Assembly: GCA_041485845.1 (NCBI GenBank)
Contig: JBGPKH010000043.1
Coordinates: 1-25,475 of the forward strand
Length of the DNA stretch: 25,475 bases
Source: OMOG01 sp041485845
GTDB taxonomy: Bacteria; Acidobacteriota; Terriglobia; Bryobacterales; Bryobacteraceae
Direction of reading: 5' to 3'
Part shown: positions 1 to 8,120 of the stretch, one piece after another
Position numbering within the stretch: the first letter of the stretch is position 1
Layout of the letters: each line of letters starts with the position of its first letter
The notes under the pieces: model-generated
Database searches by the model: none
What the model was told of the DNA's origin: nothing
What the model saw: only the letters and a program-made list of their open reading frames with translations
Translations under genes and position numbers: made by a program

Positions 1-1
1 A

Positions 2-61
2 AATACCAGCATCCGAACCGACAAGACGTCCAACCTGGGCTTTTGGCGATTGGCCGGTTAA
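2..61 (+). CDS. 3' end of a gene entering from the left (partial)
   Basis: The first bases read as an open frame of 19 codons ending in TAA, with peptide end ...TSNLGFWRLAG. Codon third positions look coding-like. The start lies outside the window, so the product cannot be named. The frame could be chance, since it is short. Confidence 0.4.
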   Translation, partial: NTSIRTDKTSNLGFWRLAG

Positions 62-209
62 AAAGTTCAAGATTTCCGGATTTATTTTTTTGCTCATTCT
101 AAAAGGCTTCCCCACCCAAAACCCCGAAAAACCACCGGAACCCCCTTGCACGTGTGCTACAAGAAAATCAGGAGAGGAACTACGCCGTCAAACGCCGGCG
201 CCTTTCCCC

Positions 210-245
210 AAAAGCACAGGCTCTCTTCCAGCCTGTGCTTTTTTT
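210..245 (+). terminator. Intrinsic (rho-independent) terminator hairpin
   Basis: Perfect inverted repeat: AAAGCACAGGCT, a 7-nt loop (ctcttcc), then AGCCTGTGCTTT running into a T tract. The left arm also begins with an A run, so part of the stem is A-T. It could end the transcript of the gene entering from the left about 150 bp upstream. It also lies only 25 bp before the ATG at 271, so an attenuator role is possible. Confidence 0.75.
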
Positions 246-270
246 CCCCCCGAGAAAGGTGCCAACCACC

Positions 271-642
271 ATGTCCACTGAAAAACAAACCGCCGCCGTC
301 AATGCCCTACAATCCGGCATCTACGCAGAGTCCCTCCTCCGGCTACCCCCATTTGCGCCCAGACCCGACTTCTCCACAGCCCAACCACTTGAAACCACAA
401 CTGAAACTCAAGAAATGGGTTCGTTCCGAAAAAACACCCCCACGCCCCCAAGCGTCAGCCACAATCGCTGCGGGTACCGCGTCGTTCGGCAGCAGCGCAG
501 CACCGTTCAGCCAATCTCGTTTTGGGCCTCGCTTCACCGGCGACGCAGAAATGCGCCGCTCATTTTTTCTAAGTCGTTTCCTCTCACCGTCACGACCTTC
601 TGCCGCGACGCGGATCTGCATCGCCAGGGAGTTCAGCGCTGA
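271..642 (+). CDS. Doubtful short ORF, possibly an internally deleted remnant of an acidobacterial hypothetical family
   Basis: An ATG at 271 is preceded by GAGAAAGGTG, a reasonable ribosome binding site about 10 nt upstream. The first residues (MSTEKQTAAVNALQSGIYAE) and an internal stretch (ETQEMGSFRKN) look like real protein. They resemble, from memory only, the two ends of a small conserved acidobacterial hypothetical family whose middle is missing here. After about residue 60 the translation becomes rich in Arg, Ser and Pro and looks non-coding. No domain is recognisable. It is either a remnant or a chance ORF. Apart from this ORF, the terminator and the palindromes at 632-660, nothing else is visible between 62 and 755. 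Confidence 0.3.
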   Translation: MSTEKQTAAVNALQSGIYAESLLRLPPFAPRPDFSTAQPLETTTETQEMGSFRKNTPTPPSVSHNRCGYRVVRQQRSTVQPISFWASLHRRRRNAPLIFSKSFPLTVTTFCRDADLHRQGVQR

Positions 643-660
643 AAGCTTGCAAGCGCTTGC
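632..660. promoter_or_regulatory. Cluster of three perfect palindromes upstream of the TonB-dependent transporter
   Basis: TTCAGCGCTGAA (632-643), GCTTGCAAGC (645-654) and GCAAGCGCTTGC (649-660) are each perfect dyads, the last two overlapping. They lie about 95 bp before the transporter start at 756. A TATACG-like -10 element sits at 678-683, without a convincing -35. An operator role is inferred; no regulator is identified. Confidence 0.35.
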
Positions 661-755
661 GTGCCCGCGCCGAATGTTATACGCTGACCCCAATACTCAA
701 AAGGGAACCGGTATCCGGCGCCGCTTCTGCCGGGGGGATACAACAGGGGGTTGTT

Positions 756-3700
756 ATGCAAAATCGATTGCTTTGCCTGGCTACCGCGGTGAGTCTCACG
801 CTCGGAGCCCAGGCGCAGGTCACTTCCACGTCCACTCTGTCCGGAACGGCGCTCGATACTACCGGGGCCGTAATTCCCGGCGCCACGATTACCGTGCAAA
901 ATGAAGCCACTGGAGTGAAGTTCGCGACTGTCACTGGCGCCAATGGAACGTTCAGCGTTCCGGCATTATCCAGCGGAACCTACTCCGTCACAGCGGAAGC
1001 CAGGGGCTTCAAACAGACGCAGGTTCACGATATCAAGCTCGACGTGGGCGTGCCGACCGATGTCCAGGTGAAGCTCGAGATTGGTTCGCAGACCGAGAGC
1101 GTCACCGTGCAAGGCGAAGGAGCAATCCTTCAGACTCAGTCGGCCGCGGTCACCACGACGCTACAAGGCCGCCAGCTCGTCGAAGTGCCGCTGGTCTCGC
1201 GGGAGGCATTGGACCTGGCGCTGTACCTTCCGGGGATCACCACTCCGGGGCGGCCGCGCACTTCCACAGTGGACGGTATCGGCAAGGCCTCGATCAACAT
1301 CACCATGGACGGCATCAACGTGCAGGACAATAACGGCAAATCCGGGGATGGCTTCTACACCTATGTGCGGCCGAGGCTGGACGCCGTCCAGGAGGTCACC
1401 GTTTCCACCGGCACGGCCGGGGCCGCCGACACCGGAGAGGGCGCGGTGCAAATCAAGTTCATCACCCGATCGGGCAGCAACGATCTGCACGGCAGCCTGT
1501 ATGAGTACCACCGCAACCCGTCGTTGAATGCCAACTACTGGTTCAACAATCGCGACCTTGCGCCCGATCCGCGCACGGGGAAGGCTCCGCGGACGCGGGT
1601 CCTGTTGAATCAGTTCGGGCTTCGAGCGGGCGGCCCGATCGTGATCCCGCACGTATTCAACGGGCACAACAAAGCGTTTTTCTTCGTCAACTATGAGGAA
1701 TTCCGTTTGCCGGAGCAGGGATTACGCACACGCACGGTGTTCGAGCCGCTCACCCAGGCCGGCACATTCCAATACAATTCGGGGAGTGGTGTGCAGCGAG
1801 TCAACCTGCTGAACCTGGCCGCGGCCAACGGCCAGACCGCCACCATCGATCCCACCATCGGCAGGCTGCTGGGAGACATCCGCACCAGCACCAGCCAGGG
1901 TTCGCTGATCGCCGACAGCAATCCCAACTTCCAGCGCTTCACGTTCATCAACAAGGGCGGCCAGATCCGGAAGTTCTCGACGCTGCGCTTCGATTACAAC
2001 CTCAACAGCAGAAACTCCATCGAGCTTTCATGGAACTACCAATACCTGGGCTACACCGGTGCGCCCATGGATTTCCTGAACAATTCCGATCCCGCGTTTC
2101 CGGGCTTTCCCAATCATGCCAGCATTCCGTCCAATCGCTTTTCGGGCGCGGTGGCGTGGCGCTCCACTATAACGACTCGCATGGTAAACGAGCTGCGTGC
2201 CGGGCTGCAAGGTGGCACCATCCTCTTCTTCCCCGAAGTCAATAGCGGCCAGTTCACCGGACCGGTTGCGAACCAGCAGGGATTCAATCTGGGAATCAAC
2301 GCCGCCGGCATCACCAACGCCACCGTACAGAATGCGCCTAACCGCAGCAACACACCGTTGAAGCAGATCAACGACAACCTCAACATCTCGCGCAACCTGC
2401 ACACCCTCACCGCGGGCTTCAGCTTCACGCAGGTGAATCGCTGGGCGCAGAACCAAAACGCCGTGCCGGGCATCAGCTTCGGCACGGATGCCAACGACCC
2501 CGCTTCCGCCTTCTTTACCGGCGCGAACTTCCCCGGCTCCTCCAGCACGAACCTGAATGACGCCCGCAATGTCTATGCAGTTCTGACGGGCCGCGTGACC
2601 CAGATCTCCGCCAATGCCAACCTGGCCGAGAACGGCAAGTACCTCTACAACGGCCCGAGCGTCCAGCGCTACCAGCAGCGCGAAACCGGCTTCTTCGCAC
2701 AGGACAACTGGCGCGCCCGAAAGGACCTGACCATCGTCTTCGGGTTGCGTTGGGAGGTGCAGTTCCCCTTCATCGCGCTCAACAACCGGTTCGCTACCAC
2801 GTCATACGACGAACTGTTCGGCATCTCCGGCCCCGGCAACCTGTTCAAGCCCAATGTGCAGACCGGCAAGCCCACGCAGTTCGTCCAGCTTCCCATCGGC
2901 CAGCATTCGTTCAACACGCAATGGGCAAACTTCGCTCCGAGCCTGGGCATCGCCTGGAACCCCGACGTGAGCTCGAGCTTTCTGCGGTTCGTTCTCGGAT
3001 CGCACGGCCGGGGAGTGATGCGGGCCGGTTATGCGCTGGCTTATACCCGCGAGGGCAACAGCGCGTTTTCGTTCCTGGCCAACAATCCCGGCGGATTTGT
3101 CAGCGCGACGCGCAACCTGTCTACGGGCAACCTGGTGACGGGCGCCGGCGGTGACGTGCTGCCGGTGCTGCTACGGGACGTCAACCGGCTGGGGCCGCCG
3201 GCGTTCGACAGAGCGCCGAGTTACCCCATGACCGGCGTGGTCACTAATTCGGCCAACGCGATCGATCCCAACCTCAAGATGCCGTACGTGCAGAGCTGGT
3301 CGTTCGGCATTCAACGCGAAATCGGCAGGGACTTCGTGCTGGAAGTCCGCTACCTCGGCGACCATGCTTTGCGGGACTGGACCACGCGCAATCTGAACGA
3401 AGTCAACCTGATCGAGAATGGCTTCCTCAACGAGTTCAGGGCGGCGCAGGCCAACCTCTACGCCAACATGGCCGCGGGCCGCGGATCCACGTTCCGCTAC
3501 TTCGGCCCGGGCGCCAATACTTCTCCACTGCCGGCGATTCTGGCGTACTTCAGCGGCGTGCCTTCAGCGCAGTCCGGCGACCAGTCGAAATATACTTCGA
3601 CGCTGTTCGCCAACTCGACCTATGTGAACCCGCTGGTTTTCACTAATCCGAACCCCGGCGCCTTTGTCAGCAACATGGCCACCAACAGCGCCACGCAGCG

Positions 3701-4625
3701 GGCCCTCGCGCTGGCCGCGGGTGTGCCGGCGAATTTCTTCGTGGTCAACCCGGACAAGCTGGGCGGCGCCAACGTTCTGACGAACTTCGGAGGAAGCACC
3801 TACAATGCGGGAACCGTGGATCTGCGGCGGCGGTTGTCCCGGGGCACACTGTTCGATGTCAATTACACGTTCTCCAAAGCTTTGACGGGCCTGTTCACCA
3901 CCCTCCGGCAGGGTCCTGTCAAGGCTGTCAGCCAGCTCAACATCACTCACGCGCTGAAGGCCAACTGGATTTACGAGCTGCCGCTGGGCCGCGGCCATCG
4001 GCTGCTGGGCAGCGCCCACGGCGTATTGGACCGGGTTGCCAGCGGGTGGTCCATCAACGGAGGGGGCCGGATTCAGAGCGGCGCGCCATTCAATCTGGGG
4101 AACGTGCGTCTCTTGGGGATGACGCGTCAGGACCTGCAGAGCGTCGTCAAAATGCGGTTCGACGACGGGGCCAAGCTAGCCTTCTTCCTGCCGGCGGATA
4201 TCATCGACAACACCATCAAAGCATTCAACACCAGCACCACGAGCGCCAACGGGTACAGCTCATTGGGCGCTCCGGCCGGGCGATATATCGCTCCGGCCAA
4301 TGGTAGCGGCTGCATCGAGGCCTATAACGGCCAGTGCGGCGGCGCCAGTCTGATCCTCTACGGACCGCATTTTACGCGTTTCGATATCAGCGCAGTCAAG
4401 AAGACCCGCATCACGGAGCGGATCAACCTGGAACTCCGCGGCGAGCTCCTGAACGCCTTCAACAACATCAATTTCGTCGTGGGGAGCGCCAACAACAATA
4501 CGAACTCGTCCAACAACTTCAGCAGCCAGTCGTACGGCCAGGTGACCGAGGCTTACCGCGACACTTCGACGACCTACGATCCGGGCGGGCGCCTGGTACA
4601 GTTGGTGCTGCGCATCAACTTCTAA
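756..4625 (+). CDS. TonB-dependent outer-membrane transporter with N-terminal carboxypeptidase-regulatory-like domain (Oar-like)
   Basis: The predicted product is 1289 aa and outer-membrane. The ATG at 756 is chosen because AGGGGG lies 5 nt upstream and a signal peptide follows at once (MQNRLLCLATAVSLTLGAQAQ); the frame is open further upstream but without secretion features. Residues about 25-110 form a carboxypeptidase-regulatory-like beta domain (SGTALDTTGAVIPGATITV, then GTFSVPALSSGTYSV). A plug-like domain follows to about 240, and the rest is a long beta-barrel rich in Asn, aromatic and Gly residues that ends in the typical C-terminal phenylalanine (VLRINF). Acidobacteria carry many such proteins, assumed to import glycans, peptides or chelated metals; the substrate here is unknown. 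An ECF sigma/anti-sigma pair lies 151 bp downstream, which fits but does not prove linked regulation. Confidence 0.9.
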   Translation: MQNRLLCLATAVSLTLGAQAQVTSTSTLSGTALDTTGAVIPGATITVQNEATGVKFATVTGANGTFSVPALSSGTYSVTAEARGFKQTQVHDIKLDVGVPTDVQVKLEIGSQTESVTVQGEGAILQTQSAAVTTTLQGRQLVEVPLVSREALDLALYLPGITTPGRPRTSTVDGIGKASINITMDGINVQDNNGKSGDGFYTYVRPRLDAVQEVTVSTGTAGAADTGEGAVQIKFITRSGSNDLHGSLYEYHRNPSLNANYWFNNRDLAPDPRTGKAPRTRVLLNQFGLRAGGPIVIPHVFNGHNKAFFFVNYEEFRLPEQGLRTRTVFEPLTQAGTFQYNSGSGVQRVNLLNLAAANGQTATIDPTIGRLLGDIRTSTSQGSLIADSNPNFQRFTFINKGGQIRKFSTLRFDYNLNSRNSIELSWNYQYLGYTGAPMDFLNNSDPAFPGFPNHASIPSNRFSGAVAWRSTITTRMVNELRAGLQGGTILFFPEVNSGQFTGPVANQQGFNLGINAAGITNATVQNAPNRSNTPLKQINDNLNISRNLHTLTAGFSFTQVNRWAQNQNAVPGISFGTDANDPASAFFTGANFPGSSSTNLNDARNVYAVLTGRVTQISANANLAENGKYLYNGPSVQRYQQRETGFFAQDNWRARKDLTIVFGLRWEVQFPFIALNNRFATTSYDELFGISGPGNLFKPNVQTGKPTQFVQLPIGQHSFNTQWANFAPSLGIAWNPDVSSSFLRFVLGSHGRGVMRAGYALAYTREGNSAFSFLANNPGGFVSATRNLSTGNLVTGAGGDVLPVLLRDVNRLGPPAFDRAPSYPMTGVVTNSANAIDPNLKMPYVQSWSFGIQREIGRDFVLEVRYLGDHALRDWTTRNLNEVNLIENGFLNEFRAAQANLYANMAAGRGSTFRYFGPGANTSPLPAILAYFSGVPSAQSGDQSKYTSTLFANSTYVNPLVFTNPNPGAFVSNMATNSATQRALALAAGVPANFFVVNPDKLGGANVLTNFGGSTYNAGTVDLRRRLSRGTLFDVNYTFSKALTGLFTTLRQGPVKAVSQLNITHALKANWIYELPLGRGHRLLGSAHGVLDRVASGWSINGGGRIQSGAPFNLGNVRLLGMTRQDLQSVVKMRFDDGAKLAFFLPADIIDNTIKAFNTSTTSANGYSSLGAPAGRYIAPANGSGCIEAYNGQCGGASLILYGPHFTRFDISAVKKTRITERINLELRGELLNAFNNINFVVGSANNNTNSSNNFSSQSYGQVTEAYRDTSTTYDPGGRLVQLVLRINF

Positions 4626-4635
4626 CCGGTGGTGG

Positions 4636-4737
4636 GACGGGCTTCAGCCTGTCAACGGGTGGGGGCTCGTCTGGACTCCACCCAGGCAGGGCCTGTGCCA
4701 CAATGGCCTTAGCGGATTTCGTCCGCTGATTCGAATC
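4636..4737. promoter_or_regulatory. Hairpins in the transporter-sigma factor spacer
   Basis: The spacer holds GACGGGCT/AGCCTGTC (4636-4653, one G.U pair, tight loop), AGCGGA-TTTCG-TCCGCT (4711-4727) and the 10-bp palindrome GATTCGAATC (4728-4737). The first may be a weak terminator after the transporter, though no T tract follows. The last two may be regulatory for the sigma operon. No convincing -35/-10 pair was found. Confidence 0.3.
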
Positions 4738-4776
4738 CACGTTTTCCGGGTTTCGTCGTCATAATTACAGGAACCT

Positions 4777-5325
4777 GTGAGAACTGCCGTTTTGAGCGAG
4801 ATGAGCGAAGTCATCGAGCCGGGGCTGGAGCTCCTGGAGCGACAAAACCGTTTTGTTTCTGAGCACTTACGCCGGATTTTCGTCCAGATTTACCGCATTG
4901 TCGAGAACGTCGCGGATGCCCAGGACCTGACCCAGGAGGCCTTCATCAAGGCCCTCCAGCACCAGGACCAGCTCAAGGACGAACAGAAAGCGGCCCATTG
5001 GCTGTCGCGCATCGCCACCAATACGGCCATCGATTTTCTGCGCCGTAGCGGCCGGGCCACGTTCTGTGAGATCGACGAGGCGCCGGAGAGCCACGCGGAA
5101 AGCCCGGAACAGATGGTCCTGCGCTCGGAGCATCGTGAGTACCTGCAAGACGGTCTGCGGCTCCTGAGCCCGCGCGAAAGGGCCGCGCTCATGTTGCGCG
5201 ACGTGGAAGGCCTGCCGGCGGAGGAAGTGGCCAAACGGCTGGATTGCTCCAAGGCCACCGTGCGATCGCACATCGCGAACGCCCGCACCAAGCTGCGCCG
5301 GTACATGGAAAGAAGGAAGCGGTAA
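4777..5325 (+). CDS. ECF-type RNA polymerase sigma factor (sigma-70 family)
   Basis: The product is 182 aa from a GTG start at 4777 that has AGGAA 3 nt upstream; an ATG at 4801 is the alternative. Residues about 29-92 match sigma region 2 (VENVADAQDLTQEAFIKAL, then the WLSRIATNTAIDFLRR core-binding/-10 segment). Residues about 128-178 match region 4 (LSPRERAALMLRDVEGLPAEE, then the helix-turn-helix CSKATVRSHIANARTKLRR). The two-domain layout without region 3 and the length are typical of ECF factors. It would direct RNA polymerase to a small regulon, perhaps including its own operon. The next gene, 4 nt after the stop, encodes a matching anti-sigma factor, so the pair is very likely co-transcribed. 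Confidence 0.92.
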   Translation: MRTAVLSEMSEVIEPGLELLERQNRFVSEHLRRIFVQIYRIVENVADAQDLTQEAFIKALQHQDQLKDEQKAAHWLSRIATNTAIDFLRRSGRATFCEIDEAPESHAESPEQMVLRSEHREYLQDGLRLLSPRERAALMLRDVEGLPAEEVAKRLDCSKATVRSHIANARTKLRRYMERRKR

Positions 5326-5329
5326 GAAA

Positions 5330-5890
5330 ATGAAACACCCGAATCAGTCGACGTTGGCATTACACGCGGGTGGGGATCTCGGGTTTTTCGCCCGGTGGAA
5401 AACCGCGAGGCACCTCGCGAAGTGTGAGCTTTGCCGCGACGAGATGGCTGCCTTTGACGAGATCCGCGAGATGCTTCCGGATCTCGCCGAGATTCCTGAA
5501 ATCCAATGGAACCGGCTGGCGGCCGAAATGAAAGCCAACGTCCGCCTGGGACTGGCGGCGGGCGAATGCGTGCGCCCGAGCGAAAGTCCATTGCGCGAGC
5601 GGCGGCTGTTCACCGGCGCCCGCGCCGCTGTGGCGCTGGCCAGTATCGTGACCCTGGTAGCCACCGGGATACTGCTGCAGAACACCACTCCCGCTCTGGC
5701 GGACGAGCGCACGGTGGTCCAGACCACCACGGACGGAATTCAAGTGGGAACCGGCGACCAGGCATTTCGCCTGATGAATAAAGGCGCGCAGAACGTGACG
5801 TATTCGGTGGGCGCACAAGGTTCCATGGGGGCTCGCTACGTGGATCCCAAGACGGGCTACGTAACGATCAATAACGTATATGCGGAGTAA
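5330..5890 (+). CDS. Membrane anti-sigma factor with zinc-finger (ZAS-type) domain
   Basis: The product is 186 aa. The N-terminal cytoplasmic part contains His12 and the motif H28-x3-C32-x2-C35 (RHLAKCELC), the signature of zinc-binding anti-sigma domains that hold ECF factors inactive. One membrane span is predicted at about 97-116 (AAVALASIVTLVATGILL), followed by a roughly 65-residue periplasmic tail with an AxA-like segment (TPALADE) and a Gly/Thr-rich beta-like region. The position 4 nt behind the sigma gene fits a cognate pair. The signal sensed by the tail is unknown. The stop codon overlaps the start of the next gene by 11 nt, suggesting translational coupling. Confidence 0.82.
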   Translation: MKHPNQSTLALHAGGDLGFFARWKTARHLAKCELCRDEMAAFDEIREMLPDLAEIPEIQWNRLAAEMKANVRLGLAAGECVRPSESPLRERRLFTGARAAVALASIVTLVATGILLQNTTPALADERTVVQTTTDGIQVGTGDQAFRLMNKGAQNVTYSVGAQGSMGARYVDPKTGYVTINNVYAE

Positions 5891-7025
5891 ACGGCAAACA
5901 CGGCTGGCGGCTTTGGTCTTGTGGGGCGCGACAGGTCTTTTCGCGCAGGACGTGCCATTGCCGGCCAGTTCCATCAACATCAACCTCACCAACTCTCCGC
6001 TCGCCCTGGAGAAGATGGACAACCAGTCGCGGGCGGCGGCGCGCGGCGCAGCCATGGTGTTGGACCTCCACATGTCGCTCATGCTCCGCAACACCAGCAA
6101 CAATCGCATCCACGGCGTGACTCTGCGGGTGGTTTCGCAGGAAGTGACGCTCGGCGGCAAAGGCTCGGTCACCCTCACCGGGCTGAACATCGGCCCTGGG
6201 GAAATCTTCCCGGTCCGTATCGACACCCAGTCGGTGAGGCCCTCGCAACTGGCCAGCGGGCCGCTGGTCCAGGTGGACGTCGATGGCGTGCTCTATCAGG
6301 ATCTGTCGTTCTATGGACCGGACCGGTTCCATTCCAAACGCTATTTGACGGCCTGCGAAATCGAGGCCCAGCGCGATCGCGACTACCTCAGGCGCACGCT
6401 GGCGCAGGGCGGCAAGGAGGGCCTGCAGCGGGAGATCCTCCAGGTGCTGGCGCGCCAGCAGACCGCACCCCTGAGCGTGAGGGTGCTGCCCCGTGGACCT
6501 GCGGTGACCAGCGCCGCGCTGCCTTCCGAACATCCCGAAAAGTTCGCCTTCGTGCAGTTCCCGGATTCCCCGGTGGAAGCGGTGCAAGGCTGGGCGCAGG
6601 TTGCCGGCAACGAAGCGCGGGCGCCAAACATCGAGGTGCGCAACCGCTCGGGTAAGGCCGTGAAGTACGTGGAGCTCGGCTGGGTCCTCATCGACCAGGC
6701 CGGCCGGCAGTCGCTGGCGGCCTCGTTGCCTTCCTCCGAACGCGACCTCTATCTGCCGCCGGACAAGACCGGCACGGTCCGCCAGGAAACTACGCTGCGG
6801 CTGTTTTCGAACAGCGGCCAGCCGGTCAACGTGCAGAAGATGACCGGCTTCGTCAACCAGGTGGAATTCGCCGACGGCAAAGTCTGGGTGCCTAACCGCA
6901 AGAGCCTCCAGGATCCGGCCCTGCTCAAAGCGGTGCCGCCTTCGGCCGAGGAGCAGCGCCTCGCCAGCCTCTACCTCAACAAGGGCGGAATCGATGCCCT
7001 GGTCGAGGAGTTGAAGAAGTTCTAA
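5880..7025 (+). CDS. Secreted or periplasmic protein of unknown function, coupled to the sigma/anti-sigma operon
   Basis: The product is 381 aa from an ATG that overlaps the anti-sigma gene by 11 nt. An N-terminal signal peptide is clear (basic MRSKRQTR, hydrophobic LAALVLWGATGLFAQ). The mature part looks like two beta-rich segments, about residues 30-150 (VLDLHMSLMLRNTSNNRIHG) and 230-345 (NIEVRNRSGKAVKYVELGW), both resembling Ig-like or FxLD-type folds. They are joined by a charged helical linker (ACEIEAQRDRDYLRRTLAQ), and the C-terminus is helical (IDALVEELKKF). I do not recognise the family. Its translational coupling suggests it acts with the envelope-signalling pair, perhaps as a periplasmic sensor or effector. 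Confidence 0.75.
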   Translation: MRSKRQTRLAALVLWGATGLFAQDVPLPASSININLTNSPLALEKMDNQSRAAARGAAMVLDLHMSLMLRNTSNNRIHGVTLRVVSQEVTLGGKGSVTLTGLNIGPGEIFPVRIDTQSVRPSQLASGPLVQVDVDGVLYQDLSFYGPDRFHSKRYLTACEIEAQRDRDYLRRTLAQGGKEGLQREILQVLARQQTAPLSVRVLPRGPAVTSAALPSEHPEKFAFVQFPDSPVEAVQGWAQVAGNEARAPNIEVRNRSGKAVKYVELGWVLIDQAGRQSLAASLPSSERDLYLPPDKTGTVRQETTLRLFSNSGQPVNVQKMTGFVNQVEFADGKVWVPNRKSLQDPALLKAVPPSAEEQRLASLYLNKGGIDALVEELKKF

Positions 7026-7330
7026 ACGGCGGCGCGGCCCCACTGGAAATCAAGAGCACCGCCACGGCCTCCCGGCCGACCGCGCAACTGGCGTCCGGCG
7101 CACAAGGTTGCCAGGCAGGCCATCGCCAAGCACCTGCGCGTACCCCCCAATGCCCGCCTGGTTGCCGCATTCCGCCCGGCCCGCGAGCAACTCTGGCAGT
7201 TCGACGCCAGGCAGTTGATGGAGGCGCGCCACGGCCTCGATCTCATCGCGCGCCAATGGGACGACGGCCCGCTTGAAGGCGGCCGCCGAGGACGAAAACT
7301 GAGCGCCGCGCGTTTCCGCTCGCTGTTTCC
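7026..7330 (+). pseudogene. Coding-like relic without a start codon
   Basis: After the stop of the preceding gene, the same frame stays open. From about 7107 it reads like protein with GC-rich third positions (AHKVARQAIAKHLRVPP, then REQLWQFDARQLMEARHG and IARQWDDGPLEGG). No ATG or supported start precedes this part; a TTG-ATG at 7215-7220 lies in the middle. Slightly upstream, a different frame looks coding (LEIKSTATASRPTAQLASG), suggesting a frameshifted fragment. The family is not recognised, and this may simply be unannotatable spacer. Confidence 0.3.
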
Positions 7331-7336
7331 GCCGAT

Positions 7337-7582
7337 TTACCGCTCGTCACCGGCCACCGGAGCGTTTCCCCGGCCGGCCAGTTTGAGAATGCGCTTGGCT
7401 GTAGCGATGTTGGCTCGGCTGGATCGCTCGCGGAAGTACTCCTCTGTGCGTAGCGCCGACAGTTTCTCCGCTACCGCAACGTTGATCAATTGGTTCAAGG
7501 CAACGCCCTCGGACTCTGCGACACGCCTGGCTTCCTCCAGTAACGAGGTTTGCAGGCGAAGGGCTACGTTACTTCTTTTCAT
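7337..7582 (-). CDS. Ribbon-helix-helix antitoxin of a PIN-toxin pair (HicB-like C-terminal type)
   Basis: The product is 81 aa. The start at 7582 (MKRSNVALRLQTSLLEEARR) is chosen because it opens the ribbon-helix-helix: a beta strand (NVALRLQ) followed by helices (SLLEEARRVAESEG and LNQLINVAVAEKLSAL). The frame upstream of it reads into the toxin gene. The charged C-terminal tail (about 45-81) would bind and neutralise the partner. The gene is downstream of and overlaps the PIN gene by 14 nt, so the two are one translationally coupled operon read leftward. Autoregulation through the DNA-binding domain is expected from the family. Confidence 0.75.
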   Translation of the reverse strand: MKRSNVALRLQTSLLEEARRVAESEGVALNQLINVAVAEKLSALRTEEYFRERSSRANIATAKRILKLAGRGNAPVAGDER

Positions 7583-8009
7583 GGCTCGCTCCTCGAATCT
7601 CCCGCCAGATCGTTCCCGGCGGCACAGCCCGGATCCCGAACGCCAAAGCGACTTCGCCGAGATGGTGTACATTGAACGTGGCCAGCCGATTGGCGGCGCC
7701 GTTCACCGCGGTTTCCAAGACCATTTCGTCGGACGGATCCTTCAGTTGCGGTCTCCAATGAAACCGCAAGGCGACTCGCTCAACCACGGCCGCTAAGGCG
7801 TCGAGCACCACGTTGATCTCCTCGGCCGTGACTCCAATCTTGTCCAGGTGCTCGGGTCTCGTCAACACCGCCTCATATTCCAGCATCAGCGGAACCGAGG
7901 CCAGCACTACGATGCGCCGGGCGAGCGCCGCCAGCAAGAGTTGACGAGATGCGCCTTGATCGCTACGCATAGCGGCAACCACGACATCCGTATCCAGAAC
8001 AAGCCGCAT
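7569..8009 (-). CDS. PIN-domain ribonuclease toxin
   Basis: The product is 146 aa. PIN features: an N-terminal strand with paired acids (LVLDTDVVVAAM, Asp6/Asp8), Glu44/Glu46 (LEYEAVLTRPEH), and the KDPSDEMVLETAVNG segment (Asp91, Asp94, Glu95, Glu99). PIN proteins are Mg-dependent RNases; this subtype is the usual putative TA toxin. The usual ADxLVT(G/F)(D/N) motif reads ANRLATFN here, so an acidic residue expected near position 107 is Asn. That may lower activity or be a subfamily variant. The toxin gene comes first in the operon, the reverse of the classical order. A perfect palindrome overlaps its ribosome-binding region. Confidence 0.82.
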   Translation of the reverse strand: MRLVLDTDVVVAAMRSDQGASRQLLLAALARRIVVLASVPLMLEYEAVLTRPEHLDKIGVTAEEINVVLDALAAVVERVALRFHWRPQLKDPSDEMVLETAVNGAANRLATFNVHHLGEVALAFGIRAVPPGTIWREIRGASHEKK

Positions 8010-8015
8010 CGGGGG

Positions 8016-8027
8016 CCTGGATCCAGG
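8016..8027. promoter_or_regulatory. 12-bp palindrome, probable operator of the PIN/antitoxin operon
   Basis: CCTGGATCCAGG is a perfect dyad 6 bp upstream of the toxin start codon on the minus strand. Its proximal half supplies the only Shine-Dalgarno-like bases (CAGG). Binding by the ribbon-helix-helix antitoxin there would repress the operon; this is inferred from position. Confidence 0.4.
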
Positions 8028-8120
8028 ATATCACCCGCAATATCAAGCCGGTGGACACTCCCGCCCCCTCGCCCCACTCTGTAGTATCCTCTTGGTCGCA
8101 CGGCAAGAAGGAGTTTCCCC

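Noticed and set aside
4722..4745. Possible tRNA T-loop (GATTCGAATCC)
   Set aside because: No acceptor, D or anticodon arms fit around it; it is a simple 10-bp palindrome.
5868..7043. Open frame antisense to the unknown secreted protein gene
   Set aside because: The plus strand has a signal peptide, coupling to the operon and better codon use; the antisense text is Arg/His/Gly-rich.
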